From Gemmatimonadota bacterium (GTDB lineage: Bacteria; Gemmatimonadota; Gemmatimonadetes; Gemmatimonadales; Gemmatimonadaceae), in NCBI GenBank assembly GCA_026387895.1, contig JAPLKT010000121.1:1-64000 (forward strand): a DNA stretch of 64,000 nucleotides, read 5' to 3'. This document shows, piece after piece, positions 46,972 to 56,651 of this stretch (the first letter of the stretch is position 1; each line of letters starts with the position of its first letter). Both the position numbers and the translations under genes were made by a program. Under the pieces are notes generated by a model. That model saw only the letters and a list, made by a program, of their open reading frames with translations, did no database searches and was not told where the DNA came from.

Positions 46972-47087
46972 CGGACAAACATACAGGAATCACTGCCGGA
47001 ATTGGGGGCTCGGCGGTTTGCCGAGTGGCGTGCGGCGGCTGATATTTCAGAAGACGGAACCTCCCCCTTCCTGCGAGCATCACCATC

Positions 47088-48452
47088 GTGGCCGGTAAGT
47101 CGCGTGCCCTCCTCGCCGATCTTGGCGGGGCCACCAAGAAGGACATTCTGGAGCTGGCCGAGGCGCATGGCGTCCGGTACCTGCGGCTCATGTTCACGGA
47201 CATTCTTGGGATTAACAAGAATGTTGAGATCCCGGCGTCGCAGTTTGCGAAGGCGCTCGACGGCGACATCATGTTTGACGGGTCGTCGATTGAGGGGTTC
47301 GTGCGGATCGAGGAGTCGGACATGCTGCTCGTGCCCGACCTGACGACGTTCAAGATCTTTCCTGGCGGTGACGACCAAGGGCGCGTGGCGCGCATGATTT
47401 GCGATATCCAGACGCCGGAAGGGGCGCCGTTCGATGGCGATCCGCGCGGCGCACTCAAGCGCCAAGTGGCCCGTGCCGCGCAGATGGGCTACACGATGAA
47501 CGCCGGCATGGAAGCGGAGTTCTTCATGTTCAAGTTGTCGGCCGATGGCATGCCGACCACGACGACGCACGATGCCGGATCGTATTTCGATCTTGCACCC
47601 GTGGATCTTGGCGAGACCGCGCGTCGCGCGGTGGTGGATGTACTTGAACAGATGGGCTTTGAGATTGAGGCTGCGCATCACGAAGTGGCGCATGGGCAGC
47701 ATGAGATCGATTTCCGCTATGCTGACGCGGTGACCACGGCGGACAATCTCGCCACGTTCCGCTTTGTGGTGCGTGATGTGGCGCAGCGCTTTGGGTTGCA
47801 CGCGTCGTTCATGCCGAAGCCGATTTTCGGGCAGAACGGCAGCGGGATGCACACACACCAGTCGCTGTTTCATAGCGGGAAGAACGCATTTTACGACGCG
47901 AAGGGCGACTACGAGCTCTCGGCGATTGCGCACCACTACATTGGTGGCCTGCTCACGCATGCGCGCGGCATGAGTGCGATTACGAATCCGCTGGTGAACT
48001 CGTACAAGCGGCTCGTGCCGGGATTTGAAGCGCCTGTGAATGTGGCGTGGAGCATGCGGAATCGGTCGCCGTTGATTCGTGTGCCGGCGCGCCGCGGGAC
48101 TGGGACGCGTGTGGAGTTGCGCTCGCCGGATCCGGCGGCGAATCCGTATCTTGCGCTCGCGGTGATGCTTGCCGCCGGGCTTGATGGCATCGATACCAAG
48201 GCGAGCTCGCGCGAGCCGGTGAACGAGAATATTTGGGAGATGTCGCATCGCGAGAAGCGTCGGCTGCGCATTGATGATCTGCCACACGACCTCAACGAAG
48301 CGTGCGACGAACTCGAGAAGAGCGATGTCGTACAAGCCGCGCTTGGGCGTCATATCACGACGAACTTCCTTGCGGCGAAGCGGCAGGAGTGGAGTGATTA
48401 CATCTCGCAGGTGAGCGCGTGGGAGTTAGAGCAGTATCTCGCGAAGTACTAG
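47088..48452 (+). CDS. glnA: Glutamine synthetase type I
   Basis: FDGSSIEGFVRIEESDMLLVPDL, AHHEVAHGQHEIDFRYADA, KPIFGQNGSGMHTHQSLF; C-terminus of GSI-alpha type. Confidence 0.95.
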   Translation: MAGKSRALLADLGGATKKDILELAEAHGVRYLRLMFTDILGINKNVEIPASQFAKALDGDIMFDGSSIEGFVRIEESDMLLVPDLTTFKIFPGGDDQGRVARMICDIQTPEGAPFDGDPRGALKRQVARAAQMGYTMNAGMEAEFFMFKLSADGMPTTTTHDAGSYFDLAPVDLGETARRAVVDVLEQMGFEIEAAHHEVAHGQHEIDFRYADAVTTADNLATFRFVVRDVAQRFGLHASFMPKPIFGQNGSGMHTHQSLFHSGKNAFYDAKGDYELSAIAHHYIGGLLTHARGMSAITNPLVNSYKRLVPGFEAPVNVAWSMRNRSPLIRVPARRGTGTRVELRSPDPAANPYLALAVMLAAGLDGIDTKASSREPVNENIWEMSHREKRRLRIDDLPHDLNEACDELEKSDVVQAALGRHITTNFLAAKRQEWSDYISQVSAWELEQYLAKY

Positions 48453-50098
48453 CGCTTGTGGTGGCGTGCCTTGTCGGCGCGCCATCGCTGCGTGCGCTCC
48501 AGGCGCAGGGGGTTCCCGCCTCCGGGTGCACCACCGATACGCTCACGGTCGGATTTCCGCAGCGCTGGCTTGGCACACGTATTGGCCAAGTGTCGGTGGA
48601 TGCGCGCACCGTTGAGGCGCCGCCCGGGGTGATTGGGAGTTTTGTTCGCGCGCTGCATTTCACCACCCGACTCAGTGTTCCGCTGAAGAACCTGACCTTT
48701 GCGGCGGGGCAGGTGATGGACTCGCTTGAGATTCAGGAGTCTGTGCGACGCCTGCGACGGAGCGGCGTCTACAATGACGTGCTCCTCGCGGGCACGCGCT
48801 GCGGCGACGGACCGACCGATATCACAATCACCACGCGCGATTCGTGGAGTCTCCGCGGTGATGTACGCTACGGACGGGTGACGTCGCGTGTGTCAGTGAG
48901 CGAGATGAATGTTGGCGGATCAGGGCGGTCGATTTCTGCGGTGGCGGAGAATGTCGACGACCGCGCCGCCGTCACGCTCACCTATTCAGATCCGTACCTC
49001 TTTGGGTCGATGCTGCGCGGCGGCCTCGCGTTGCGGAACTATGCCGACGGGCGGTCGTGGGGCTGGAACATCCGCACCAAAGATTTTTCGCCGCGCGATC
49101 TGTGGCGCATGGCGTTCACGAGTTCACAGCTGATGCGTGCGCAGTTGGATGTGACGCAACCGGTGGCGTTGATCATCGAACGACGTCTGGATGTCTTGTC
49201 ATTCCAGCGTCGGATTCAGCAGGACGAAGGGGGAGTGACGGCATTTGTGTTCGGCGTGGAACATGAGAAGTCGGATTTAGATGTCGTCCAGCGCAATGCG
49301 CGCCTTGGGCGCCCCACGGTCGCCCGCGAATTCACGGCGCCACTGGCGGGCTTTGCGCGCCGATCAATGCAGGTAGGGGCCATCGACTGGCTCGTGCCCG
49401 GACAGCTGAATGCTGAAGTCCCGAATGGATTCGACGGCGAGTTCGTCATCGGAGTGGGACACGATCTGATGACGAACGGCCCCATTACGCATTTCGACAG
49501 CTGGGGTGGTTACACGGCGCAACCCAACGCCAGCACGATTCTGACCGGTGATCTCTGGCTCTCGGGCTACGTTGAAAACGATTTGATCGCCGACGGCGTG
49601 GCTCGCATTGCGGCGGCGGCGTATCGTCGTGCGCCGCGCGGCTCGTGGGCGCTCCGCGTGGCGGCGGAACGTGTGTTGAACCCAGACCCCGATGTGTTCG
49701 CGCTCTCGACCGTGGACCCGACGCTGCGTGCGCTGATTCCGGGGTCACGTCTCGCGGAGAGCGCGCTGAATGTGACGCTTGAACGCTCGATCAATGCGTA
49801 CACAAAGAATAGGCAGTGGGCGATCGATGCGGTGCCGTTCATTCAGTACACGGAACGTCATCGCAATGTGGCGACCAACGACACACTCACCACGAACCCG
49901 GAAGTCGTCTTGCTTGGCATTGGTATTCGGCGTGTCTGGGGACAGCCCTCACAATCGCCAATCCGGTTCGACATTGCCAAGACGGTGTGGATGCGCGGGA
50001 GCGTGTCGAATCGTTGGATCATCACATTCTCCACGCAGCCGTGGTTCAATCCGTCACGTCGACGCCAAGGCGGACGTGATCTAAACAACGGGCGCTAG
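48419..50098 (+). CDS. Outer-membrane barrel protein with POTRA-like N-terminus
   Basis: VMDSLEIQESVRRLRRSGVYNDVLLAG...ITITTRDSWSLRGDVRYG (POTRA/Omp85-like) followed by a beta-rich C-terminus; true start may lie after the glnA stop. Confidence 0.65.
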   Translation: MGVRAVSREVLALVVACLVGAPSLRALQAQGVPASGCTTDTLTVGFPQRWLGTRIGQVSVDARTVEAPPGVIGSFVRALHFTTRLSVPLKNLTFAAGQVMDSLEIQESVRRLRRSGVYNDVLLAGTRCGDGPTDITITTRDSWSLRGDVRYGRVTSRVSVSEMNVGGSGRSISAVAENVDDRAAVTLTYSDPYLFGSMLRGGLALRNYADGRSWGWNIRTKDFSPRDLWRMAFTSSQLMRAQLDVTQPVALIIERRLDVLSFQRRIQQDEGGVTAFVFGVEHEKSDLDVVQRNARLGRPTVAREFTAPLAGFARRSMQVGAIDWLVPGQLNAEVPNGFDGEFVIGVGHDLMTNGPITHFDSWGGYTAQPNASTILTGDLWLSGYVENDLIADGVARIAAAAYRRAPRGSWALRVAAERVLNPDPDVFALSTVDPTLRALIPGSRLAESALNVTLERSINAYTKNRQWAIDAVPFIQYTERHRNVATNDTLTTNPEVVLLGIGIRRVWGQPSQSPIRFDIAKTVWMRGSVSNRWIITFSTQPWFNPSRRRQGGRDLNNGR

Positions 50099-50132
50099 GT
50101 TACGCACCGCCACTGAAACGCCACGCAACGCG

Positions 50133-50165
50133 GAGGGCCCCATCGGCATTGCCGATGGGGCCCTC
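50133..50165. terminator. Convergent hairpin terminator
   Basis: GAGGGCCCCATCGGCA-T-TGCCGATGGGGCCCTC, 16-bp perfect arms. Confidence 0.8.
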
Positions 50166-50184
50166 TTACTGCACCACAGCGGAA

Positions 50185-52404
50185 TCAGACTGGGAAGAGC
50201 ATCTCGCGGTATCGCGGCAACGGCCAGAAATCGTCGCCGACGGTGAGCTCGATGGCATCACTCACCGCGCGCACGGCTTCCATCGCCCCAGCGCCGACGC
50301 TCGTCAAATGCTGCGCCTGCTTGGCGGGGTCGTGATGCAGCGTCTCCGCCTTCGCGATGGCTGCATGCAGGGCGACCGCCGCCTTCTGCAGCGCCACGAC
50401 CTGCCTGCCGGTCGCTTCGGCCGCGGCGCGCTGCGGCACACTCTTGATGCCCGCACTCTTGGCCTTGGCCGACGCATCGGCGAGTGTGCCGAGGTAGGCG
50501 TACGATGCCGGCAGCACGAGTGTATCGACCATCTCGGCGAGCGTGTACATCTCGATCATGATGTCCTTGATGTAGCGCTCGAGCCGGATGTGATACCGCG
50601 AGTCCACCTCTTCCTTGGTCAGGATGCCGAGTGAGGTGAAGAGGTGCATGCTCTGCTTGGAGACGATCTGGAGCAATGCCTCGGGCGAGCGGCGATAATT
50701 GGGGAGGCCGCGCTTCTTCGCTTCCTTGACCCACTCGTCGCTGTAGCCGTTGCCTTCGAAGCGCACAGCCGTGGTGAGCTTGAAGGCTTGACGCACAACC
50801 TTGAGCACGGCGTCGTGGGGATCCTTGGTGGTCTTGAGTTCCTGCTTCAGTGCTGCCGTCATCTCAACCACCGCTTCGGCGACCGTCGCGTTGAGCAGCA
50901 TCACGGGGAATGCGATGCTCTGGCTTGAGCCCACAGCGCGGAACTCGAACTTGGCGCCGGTGAATGCGAACGGCGACGTGCGGTTCCGGTCGGTGTTATC
51001 CTTGGCGACTTCGGGGAGCTTCGCGACGCCGAGCTGAATCATGGCTTGGGCCGCGCCCTGCGAGCCCGTCTTGCCAGCGGCGATGTCGTCGATGACGCGG
51101 GTGAGCATGTCACCCATGAACACCGAGATGATGGCCGGCGGCGCTTCGTTGGCACCGAGGCGATGCTCGTTGCCGCTCGTGGCGATACCCGCGCGGATCA
51201 GGCCGGCATGCTTGTGCACCGCCTTGAGGACGGCGGCCAAGAAGAGTAGGAAGCGGATGTTCTGGTGCGGCGTCTTGCCCGGCTTGAGCAGGTTCACGCC
51301 GTCGAGCTCGTTGTCGGACGTGATGGCCATCGACCAGTTGCAGTGCTTGCCGCTGCCATTGATGCCAGCAAACGGCTTCTCGGCGAGCAGCGCCTGGAGG
51401 CCGTGACGGATTGCGACTTTTTTGAGCACCGACATCACGAGTTGGTTGTGATCTACGGCGATGTCGGTTTCTTCGAACTGCGGCGCCATCTCAAACTGGC
51501 AGGGCGCGACTTCGTTGTGGCGCGTGACAATCGGCACGCCAAGTTTGGCGAGCTCGAACTCGACTTCCGCGATGCAGGCGAGCACGCGCTCGGGGATTCC
51601 ACCGAAGTAGTGGTCTTCGAGCTGCTGACCGCGTGGCGGGGCCGCGCCGACGAGCGTGCGGCCACCCATCACGAGATCAGGGCGCATGGCGAAGTGGGTG
51701 CGGTCGATGAGGAAGTACTCCTGCTCGGCGCCCATCGTGGTGTAGACGCGGAGCGCGCCCGTGTCGCCGATGAGCTCGAGGAGCTCCTTGGCTTTTTCGG
51801 AGAGGATGTCGCTCGAGCGAAGGAGCGGGGTCATCTCGTCGAGCGCTTCGCCGTGATAGCCGATGAAGACCGACGGAATGCACAGCGTCTTGGCGCCTGG
51901 GCTCTCCATTATGAACACCGGCGAGGCCGGGTTCCACGCCGTGTAGCCGCGGGCTTCCCACGTGGCGCGCAGTCCGCCGCTCGGGAAGGAGGACGCATCG
52001 GGCTCCGACTGAATGAGCTGGTCGCCGGTGAACTGCTCGATCGCCGACTTGTTCTCGTCGAAGGCCAGGAAGGCATCATGCTTTTCGGCGGTGAGCCCCG
52101 TCTGCGGCTGGAACCAGTGGCAGAAGTGAGTGACGCCACGCGAGACCGCCCATTCCTTGATGACCTGCGCCACGGTCGGCGCGATCTCGAGATCGAGCTT
52201 CTTTCCGAGGCGCACGGCCTCGACGAGCTTCTGATAAACGTCCTTCGGCAGCTTGTCGCGCATCTGACGCGCGCCAAAGGTATTGATGCCGAAGTACGAC
52301 GAGGTCGGTTCGTTGGAACCAGCGGCCGGAACATCGGGGGCGGCGGTCACGCGATTGCTGATGGCGTGCATTGCCGAAACGCGGGGCGAGATCTTGCTCG
52401 ACAT
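50185..52404 (-). CDS. glnN: Glutamine synthetase type III
   Basis: FGINTFGARQMRDKLPKDVY, ESPGAKTLCIPSVFIGYHGEALDEMTPLLRS, AEKPFAGINGSGKHCNWSM, NRTSPFAFTGAKFEFRAVGSSQS. Confidence 0.95.
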   Translation of the reverse strand: MSSKISPRVSAMHAISNRVTAAPDVPAAGSNEPTSSYFGINTFGARQMRDKLPKDVYQKLVEAVRLGKKLDLEIAPTVAQVIKEWAVSRGVTHFCHWFQPQTGLTAEKHDAFLAFDENKSAIEQFTGDQLIQSEPDASSFPSGGLRATWEARGYTAWNPASPVFIMESPGAKTLCIPSVFIGYHGEALDEMTPLLRSSDILSEKAKELLELIGDTGALRVYTTMGAEQEYFLIDRTHFAMRPDLVMGGRTLVGAAPPRGQQLEDHYFGGIPERVLACIAEVEFELAKLGVPIVTRHNEVAPCQFEMAPQFEETDIAVDHNQLVMSVLKKVAIRHGLQALLAEKPFAGINGSGKHCNWSMAITSDNELDGVNLLKPGKTPHQNIRFLLFLAAVLKAVHKHAGLIRAGIATSGNEHRLGANEAPPAIISVFMGDMLTRVIDDIAAGKTGSQGAAQAMIQLGVAKLPEVAKDNTDRNRTSPFAFTGAKFEFRAVGSSQSIAFPVMLLNATVAEAVVEMTAALKQELKTTKDPHDAVLKVVRQAFKLTTAVRFEGNGYSDEWVKEAKKRGLPNYRRSPEALLQIVSKQSMHLFTSLGILTKEEVDSRYHIRLERYIKDIMIEMYTLAEMVDTLVLPASYAYLGTLADASAKAKSAGIKSVPQRAAAEATGRQVVALQKAAVALHAAIAKAETLHHDPAKQAQHLTSVGAGAMEAVRAVSDAIELTVGDDFWPLPRYREMLFPV

Positions 52405-52464
52405 GGCGTGTGGTCTGGATTCAGTGTGGGGATGCGGTGTGCAATAACTTCTGCACATCATGCA

Positions 52465-52493
52465 AATCTAAACACATATTTCTCTAATTTCAA
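52465..52493 (-). promoter_or_regulatory. Sigma70-like promoter of the type III glutamine synthetase
   Basis: Minus strand TTGAAA-N17-TAGATT in an AT-rich stretch. Confidence 0.5.
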
Positions 52494-52673
52494 GCAATAA
52501 TTTGTAAAACTGCTGTCTTGTTGGTGCGATTCACGCACAAGACGACTATCACGAGGCTCTCCGTTGCCTGCGTAGAACTGGGTTAAGTACATACGGGACA
52601 TAGCCTTAGGCCATGTCCCGTATCTGTGTTGTGCCCTGATGTGAAGGCAAGCAAGGCTACATCTATGTAGTAG

Positions 52674-54074
52674 TTACCACCAGCCGAGCACCTTCCACCA
52701 GCCGAGTCCGACCACGGTGAAGATGGTGATGGTGGTGAGTGCGACGATGAGACCGAGTCGCCACCAATCGCGTTGGGTCACATAGCCAGCACCGAAGTAG
52801 ATAGGCGAGGTGGTGGTGCCGAAGTGTGTGAGTGCGGCGCCCAAGTTGGAGAAGTAGGCAAGGAAGAGCACAGCGATCAGCGGCGGTGCGCCTGCTGCGA
52901 GGAGCACCACGAGAAACGGGGTGAACATCGCGGTGATGTGGGCGGTGATGCTCGCGAAGCCGTAGTGCGCAAAGAAGTAGACGAGTACGAGCACCGCGAG
53001 CGCGGCGCCCCAGGTCCAGCCAGTGGTCACGCCCGCGGCGGCCTGTGCGAAGCGTGTGGTGAGTCCACTTTCGCCGATCGCCCCGGCCATGCGGACGAGT
53101 CCGCCGTACCAGAGAAAGACATCCCACGCGCCGCGTTCGCTGGTGATGTCGTCCCAGGTGAGCACGCCGGCGAGGAAGAGTGCGCTGACGCCGCCCATGG
53201 CCACGACGGTGTAGTCGAGGTGATGGAACGGGGTGGTCATCCAGGTGATGGCGACGATGCCGAACACAACGAGCATGACCCGTTCGCTGCGCGACATGGG
53301 GCCCATGCGCTGCAGCTCGTCGTTCGCCATGCGGGCGGCGTCGGGGGTGCTGGTGATTTCGGGCGGATAGATGGCAAAGAGCAACCGCGGTACGACGAGC
53401 AAGGCGAGCAGTGCGGGGACAGACGCGCCGAGGAGCCAGGTGGTGTAGGAGAGATCCACGTGTGCGGTGTCGTGCGCGAACTTGGCGGCGAGAACGTTGG
53501 ACACCTGCCCGGTGAGGAAGGTGGCGCAGGCGATCACGTCGCACTGGTAGACCGTGAAGAGCAGGTAGGCGCCGAGTCGTCGGGCGGTAGGACCCGGTTG
53601 TGAGTCGTAGGCCTCAGCGAGTGAGCGGGCGACGGGGAAGACCACACCGCCGGCGCGCGCGGAGTTGCTGGGGAGGAACGAGGCGAGGAGCGTGTCGGTG
53701 CCGACGAGTGCGTAGGCGAGGCCCAGTGAGCTGGAGCCGATGGCGCGAATGAAGCGATACGCGATGCGTCGTCCGAGTCCCGTTTTGAGGACGCCGCGCG
53801 ACATGAAGAAGGCGCAGAGTACGAGCCAGACAAGCGGTTCGGAGTAGCCACCGAGCGCTTTGGCGGGAGTGAGCGTTCCCGTGAGTGCGAGTGTGGTCAC
53901 GCCGAGGAAGACCACGGCACCCGCGGGGACGGGGCGCACGATGGATCCCGCGATGGTGGCCGCGAATATCGCGAAGAGCCGCCAGGACTCGGGGGTGATC
54001 CCCGCGGGCAGGGGCACGGCGAGGATGATGGCCGCGGTCCCGAGGACGGTCGCCCATCGAAGCGTGGAGTTCAT
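52674..54074 (-). CDS. SLC13/DASS-family anion transporter
   Basis: Repeated SNSARAGGVVFP / FAHYGFASITAHITAMFTPF and SNLGAALTHFGTTTSPIYFGAGYV motifs; multi-TM; TATATT 7 nt upstream of ATG. Confidence 0.88.
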   Translation of the reverse strand: MNSTLRWATVLGTAAIILAVPLPAGITPESWRLFAIFAATIAGSIVRPVPAGAVVFLGVTTLALTGTLTPAKALGGYSEPLVWLVLCAFFMSRGVLKTGLGRRIAYRFIRAIGSSSLGLAYALVGTDTLLASFLPSNSARAGGVVFPVARSLAEAYDSQPGPTARRLGAYLLFTVYQCDVIACATFLTGQVSNVLAAKFAHDTAHVDLSYTTWLLGASVPALLALLVVPRLLFAIYPPEITSTPDAARMANDELQRMGPMSRSERVMLVVFGIVAITWMTTPFHHLDYTVVAMGGVSALFLAGVLTWDDITSERGAWDVFLWYGGLVRMAGAIGESGLTTRFAQAAAGVTTGWTWGAALAVLVLVYFFAHYGFASITAHITAMFTPFLVVLLAAGAPPLIAVLFLAYFSNLGAALTHFGTTTSPIYFGAGYVTQRDWWRLGLIVALTTITIFTVVGLGWWKVLGWW

Positions 54075-54135
54075 AGCGGCGAATATACGATGTGGAGCGG
54101 CGGTTCGCCTCGGGAGTGCGCGCTGGTGATTCGCC

Positions 54136-54164
54136 TTGAGGAAGAGGTGTGGGGCGGCTACCTT
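54136..54164 (+). promoter_or_regulatory. tRNA-Cys promoter
   Basis: TTGAGG-N17-TACCTT, 11 nt before the tRNA 5' end. Confidence 0.45.
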
Positions 54165-54175
54165 CCGTCGAGTAG

Positions 54176-54246
54176 GGCGCCGTCGCCAAGTGGTAAGGCA
54201 GGAGACTGCAAATCTCCCACCGTCGGTTCGATTCCGACCGGCGCCT
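54176..54246 (+). tRNA. tRNA-Cys (GCA)
   Basis: GGCGCCG/CGGCGCC acceptor; GGAGA-CTGCAAA-TCTCC anticodon arm; GGTTCGATTCC T arm; CCA not encoded. Confidence 0.93.
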
Positions 54247-54266
54247 CTGAATACAACGCATCAAAT

Positions 54267-54301
54267 AACACACGAAACAACACACGAAACAACACACGAA
54301 A
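54267..54301 (+). repeat. 12-bp A/C-rich direct repeats, about 3 copies
   Basis: AACACACGAAAC AACACACGAAAC AACACACGAAA between tRNA and hairpin. Confidence 0.9.
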
Positions 54302-54332
54302 GGGGCCGAGCGACGTCACGTCGCTCGGCCCC
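54302..54332 (+). terminator. tRNA-Cys terminator
   Basis: GGGGCCGAGCGACGT-C-ACGTCGCTCGGCCCC then TTTGT. Confidence 0.85.
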
Positions 54333-54451
54333 TTTGTGCAAACGGCATTTGAGAAAGTTTGCAATCACTATTGCGCATTGCGCACATAAGGGTGTAATCT
54401 TTTGGCATCGCCCCGCGACGCGTCCGGGCGCAGTGGTGCGATAGCGCGAAG

Positions 54452-54490
54452 CGAAAGGCCGGTAACTCGTGAGAGTTCACCGGCCTTTCG
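54452..54490 (-). terminator. Terminator downstream of the MBL-rhodanese gene
   Basis: CGAAAGGCCGGT...ACCGGCCTTTCG with nested AACTC/GAGTT; lies 6 bp past the frame-2 stop at 54496. Confidence 0.75.
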
Positions 54491-54495
54491 TGCGT

Positions 54496-55849
54496 TCAGT
54501 CGTGTGTTCCGTCGAGTGCGATCGCGCGTCCTTCGCGCGCCCAATCGCCGAATCCTCCTCGGAGATTCACGATGTTGTGTACGCCGGCACGACGCAAAAC
54601 ACTCGAGGCAATCGCACTGCGCGCGCCGCCCTGACACTGCAGCACAATGGGCTTGTCGCGCGGAATTGCTGCCAATCGCTCGGTGAGGTACCCAACCGGG
54701 ATGTGCAGCGCGCCCGGAATGTGCCCGTGCGCAAACTCGCTGTGATTGCGTACGTCCACGACGGTGACCTCGTGCGCGGCAACGCGCGGCCCCATGTCCG
54801 CTCCCGTGGCCTGCGGAATGGTCTCCACGCCGTTCCCGACTGACATCCACGCGGTAATCGCCTCGGCGGTCGTAAAGCCGGCCACATGGTCGAGGCCGAT
54901 CATGGCCATCTCGCGCGTCGCGCGCGCGGCCTGCGCGAATGTTGAGCGTGCCCGGGATGTACCCAGCGGCGAACTCGTCCGCGGCACGAATGTCGACCAC
55001 GATTCCTTCACGCACCACCGTGGGTGTGAGCGCGGTGGCTTCAAGTGCCTTGGGGCTTGGCATGGCGCCAAGGATCGCCGGGCCGTCGCGGTTGAGGCGC
55101 TTCATGGTCGCGAAATACACCGGCGGCTCAGGCTGCCCAGCGAGCACTTCGTGCACAAAGCGGTCTTCCTGCGTGGCACTCACCCCCCAGTTGGCAATGC
55201 GCTCATAGCCAACGGTGCTCTGTGGCATGGCGCCGAGTGCTTTGCCGCACGCCGAGCCGGCGCCGTGGCCGGGCCAGACTTGGACGTAGTCGGGGAGTGC
55301 GCGGAACCGCTCGAGCGAATGGAAGAGTTGGCGCGCGGCGACTTCCATGGTGTTCGCCAGGCGCGCGGCGCGCTCGAGCAGATCCGGGCGCCCGACATCG
55401 CCAACGAACACAAAATCGCCGGAGCAGAGCCCAACGGGGCGATCGCTGGCGGCCGTGTCCGTCACGAGGAAGCTGAGATGCTCCGGCGTGTGTCCGGGGG
55501 TGTGCAGCACATCGAGGCGCACCTTGCCGAGGGTGATCTGATCACCGTCGTGCAGGAGCTGTGCGTGATCGGCCGCGGCAAAGCGATACTGCCAATCCGC
55601 TCCCCCTTCGGCGCTCAAATACAGTCTGGCACCAGTGGCGCGTGCGAGCTCACGACTGCCGGAGAGGAAATCGGCGTGGATGTGCGTCTCGGTAACCGCC
55701 ACAATCTGCAACTTCTCGGCGGCCGCGGCCGCGATATAGGCCGCGATATCGCGATTGGCGTCAATCACGATCGCCTCGCGCGTGCCGTCGCAGCCAATCA
55801 GGTAGCTCGCTTGGGCGAGACCGTCGTCGTAGAAGCGTTTGAAGAACAT
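54496..55849 (-). pseudogene. MBL persulfide dioxygenase-rhodanese fusion, disrupted by internal deletion/frameshift near 54940
   Basis: Frame 1: MFFKRFYDDGLAQASYLIG, THIHADFLSGSREL, HTPGHTPEHLSFLV ... EFAAGYIPGTLNI. Frame 2 continues FAQAARATREMAMIGLDHVAGF ... VDVRNHSEFAHGHIPGALHIP...LQCQGGARSAIA. Confidence 0.78.
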
Positions 55850-55865
55850 ATCGTGGCTCCGCGCG

Positions 55866-56651
55866 TTAGAACTGCGAGCGATTCTGCCAGAGGAGCAGCG
55901 TAGCGACCACGAGCAGCAGTAGGGCAAATCCCCGCTTGAGACTGCCGACGGCGACTTCGCGGGCGAGCCGCGTGCCGACAACAAGACCAATCATGGACGT
56001 CGCGGTAAAGATAGCGATGACCCCCCACGGGAGCGCGGCGACGTTGTGTTGCCCGGCGAAACCCGCCACGCAGTTAGCGGTGATAATGAGCAACGACGTT
56101 CCCACCGCTTCGCGCATGGCCACACCGCCGTAGCCGACGAGCGCAGGAACGATCAAGAAGCCCCCGCCAACGCCCACGAGTCCAGTGAGCGTGCCAACGC
56201 AGAGTCCAACCAGTGCGAGCACCGCAGGGCGCGGCGGCGCGGCGTCGGCGGGCACATCGGCTTTGCTCGCCGAACGCAGCATGGTGACGGCGGAGGCGAG
56301 CATGACGGTGCCGAGGATCACGAGTTGGAGCGTTCCTTTCACGCCGTGCGAGAGTCGAGCGGCCACGAAGGCGGCGGACATCGACGCAGCGCCGACAATC
56401 AGCACGCGCTGCATGTTCACAAACCCTGCGCGGTATCGACCCACGGCTCCAACGAGTGTCGTGAAGCCCACCACCGGATAGCTCATCGCGATTGCGAGCT
56501 TGGGGTCGTAGCCGAGCACGTACACAAACACCGGCACGGTGAGAATAGAGCCGCCCCCGCCGAGCATGCCGAGGGTGATGCCGATGATGAAGGAGAGCGC
56601 GAGCCCTGGGAGGAGATGGCCTGGCGTTGCGATGCTCAGGAGGTCGGTCAT
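55866..56651 (-). CDS. TauE/SafE-family sulfite exporter-like permease
   Basis: FIIGITLGMLGGGGSILTVPVFVYVLGYDPKLAIAMSYPVVGFTTLVGA and second-half GVGGGFLIVPALVGYGGVAMREAVGTSLLIIT. Confidence 0.9.
   Translation of the reverse strand: MTDLLSIATPGHLLPGLALSFIIGITLGMLGGGGSILTVPVFVYVLGYDPKLAIAMSYPVVGFTTLVGAVGRYRAGFVNMQRVLIVGAASMSAAFVAARLSHGVKGTLQLVILGTVMLASAVTMLRSASKADVPADAAPPRPAVLALVGLCVGTLTGLVGVGGGFLIVPALVGYGGVAMREAVGTSLLIITANCVAGFAGQHNVAALPWGVIAIFTATSMIGLVVGTRLAREVAVGSLKRGFALLLLVVATLLLWQNRSQF

Noticed and set aside
46968-48353. 461-aa minus-strand ORF opposite glnA
   Set aside because: Arg/His-rich, no motifs; glnA on plus is certain.
51265-52500. 411-aa plus-strand ORF antisense to the type III glutamine synthetase
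   Set aside because: Composition is the mirror of the high-GC coding strand; the opposite frame has unambiguous GSIII motifs.
54368-55990. 540-aa single ORF as the true MBL protein
   Set aside because: Its C-terminus after GTLNI is Arg/His-rich nonsense, while the rhodanese sequence continues in another frame and the terminator follows the frame-2 stop.
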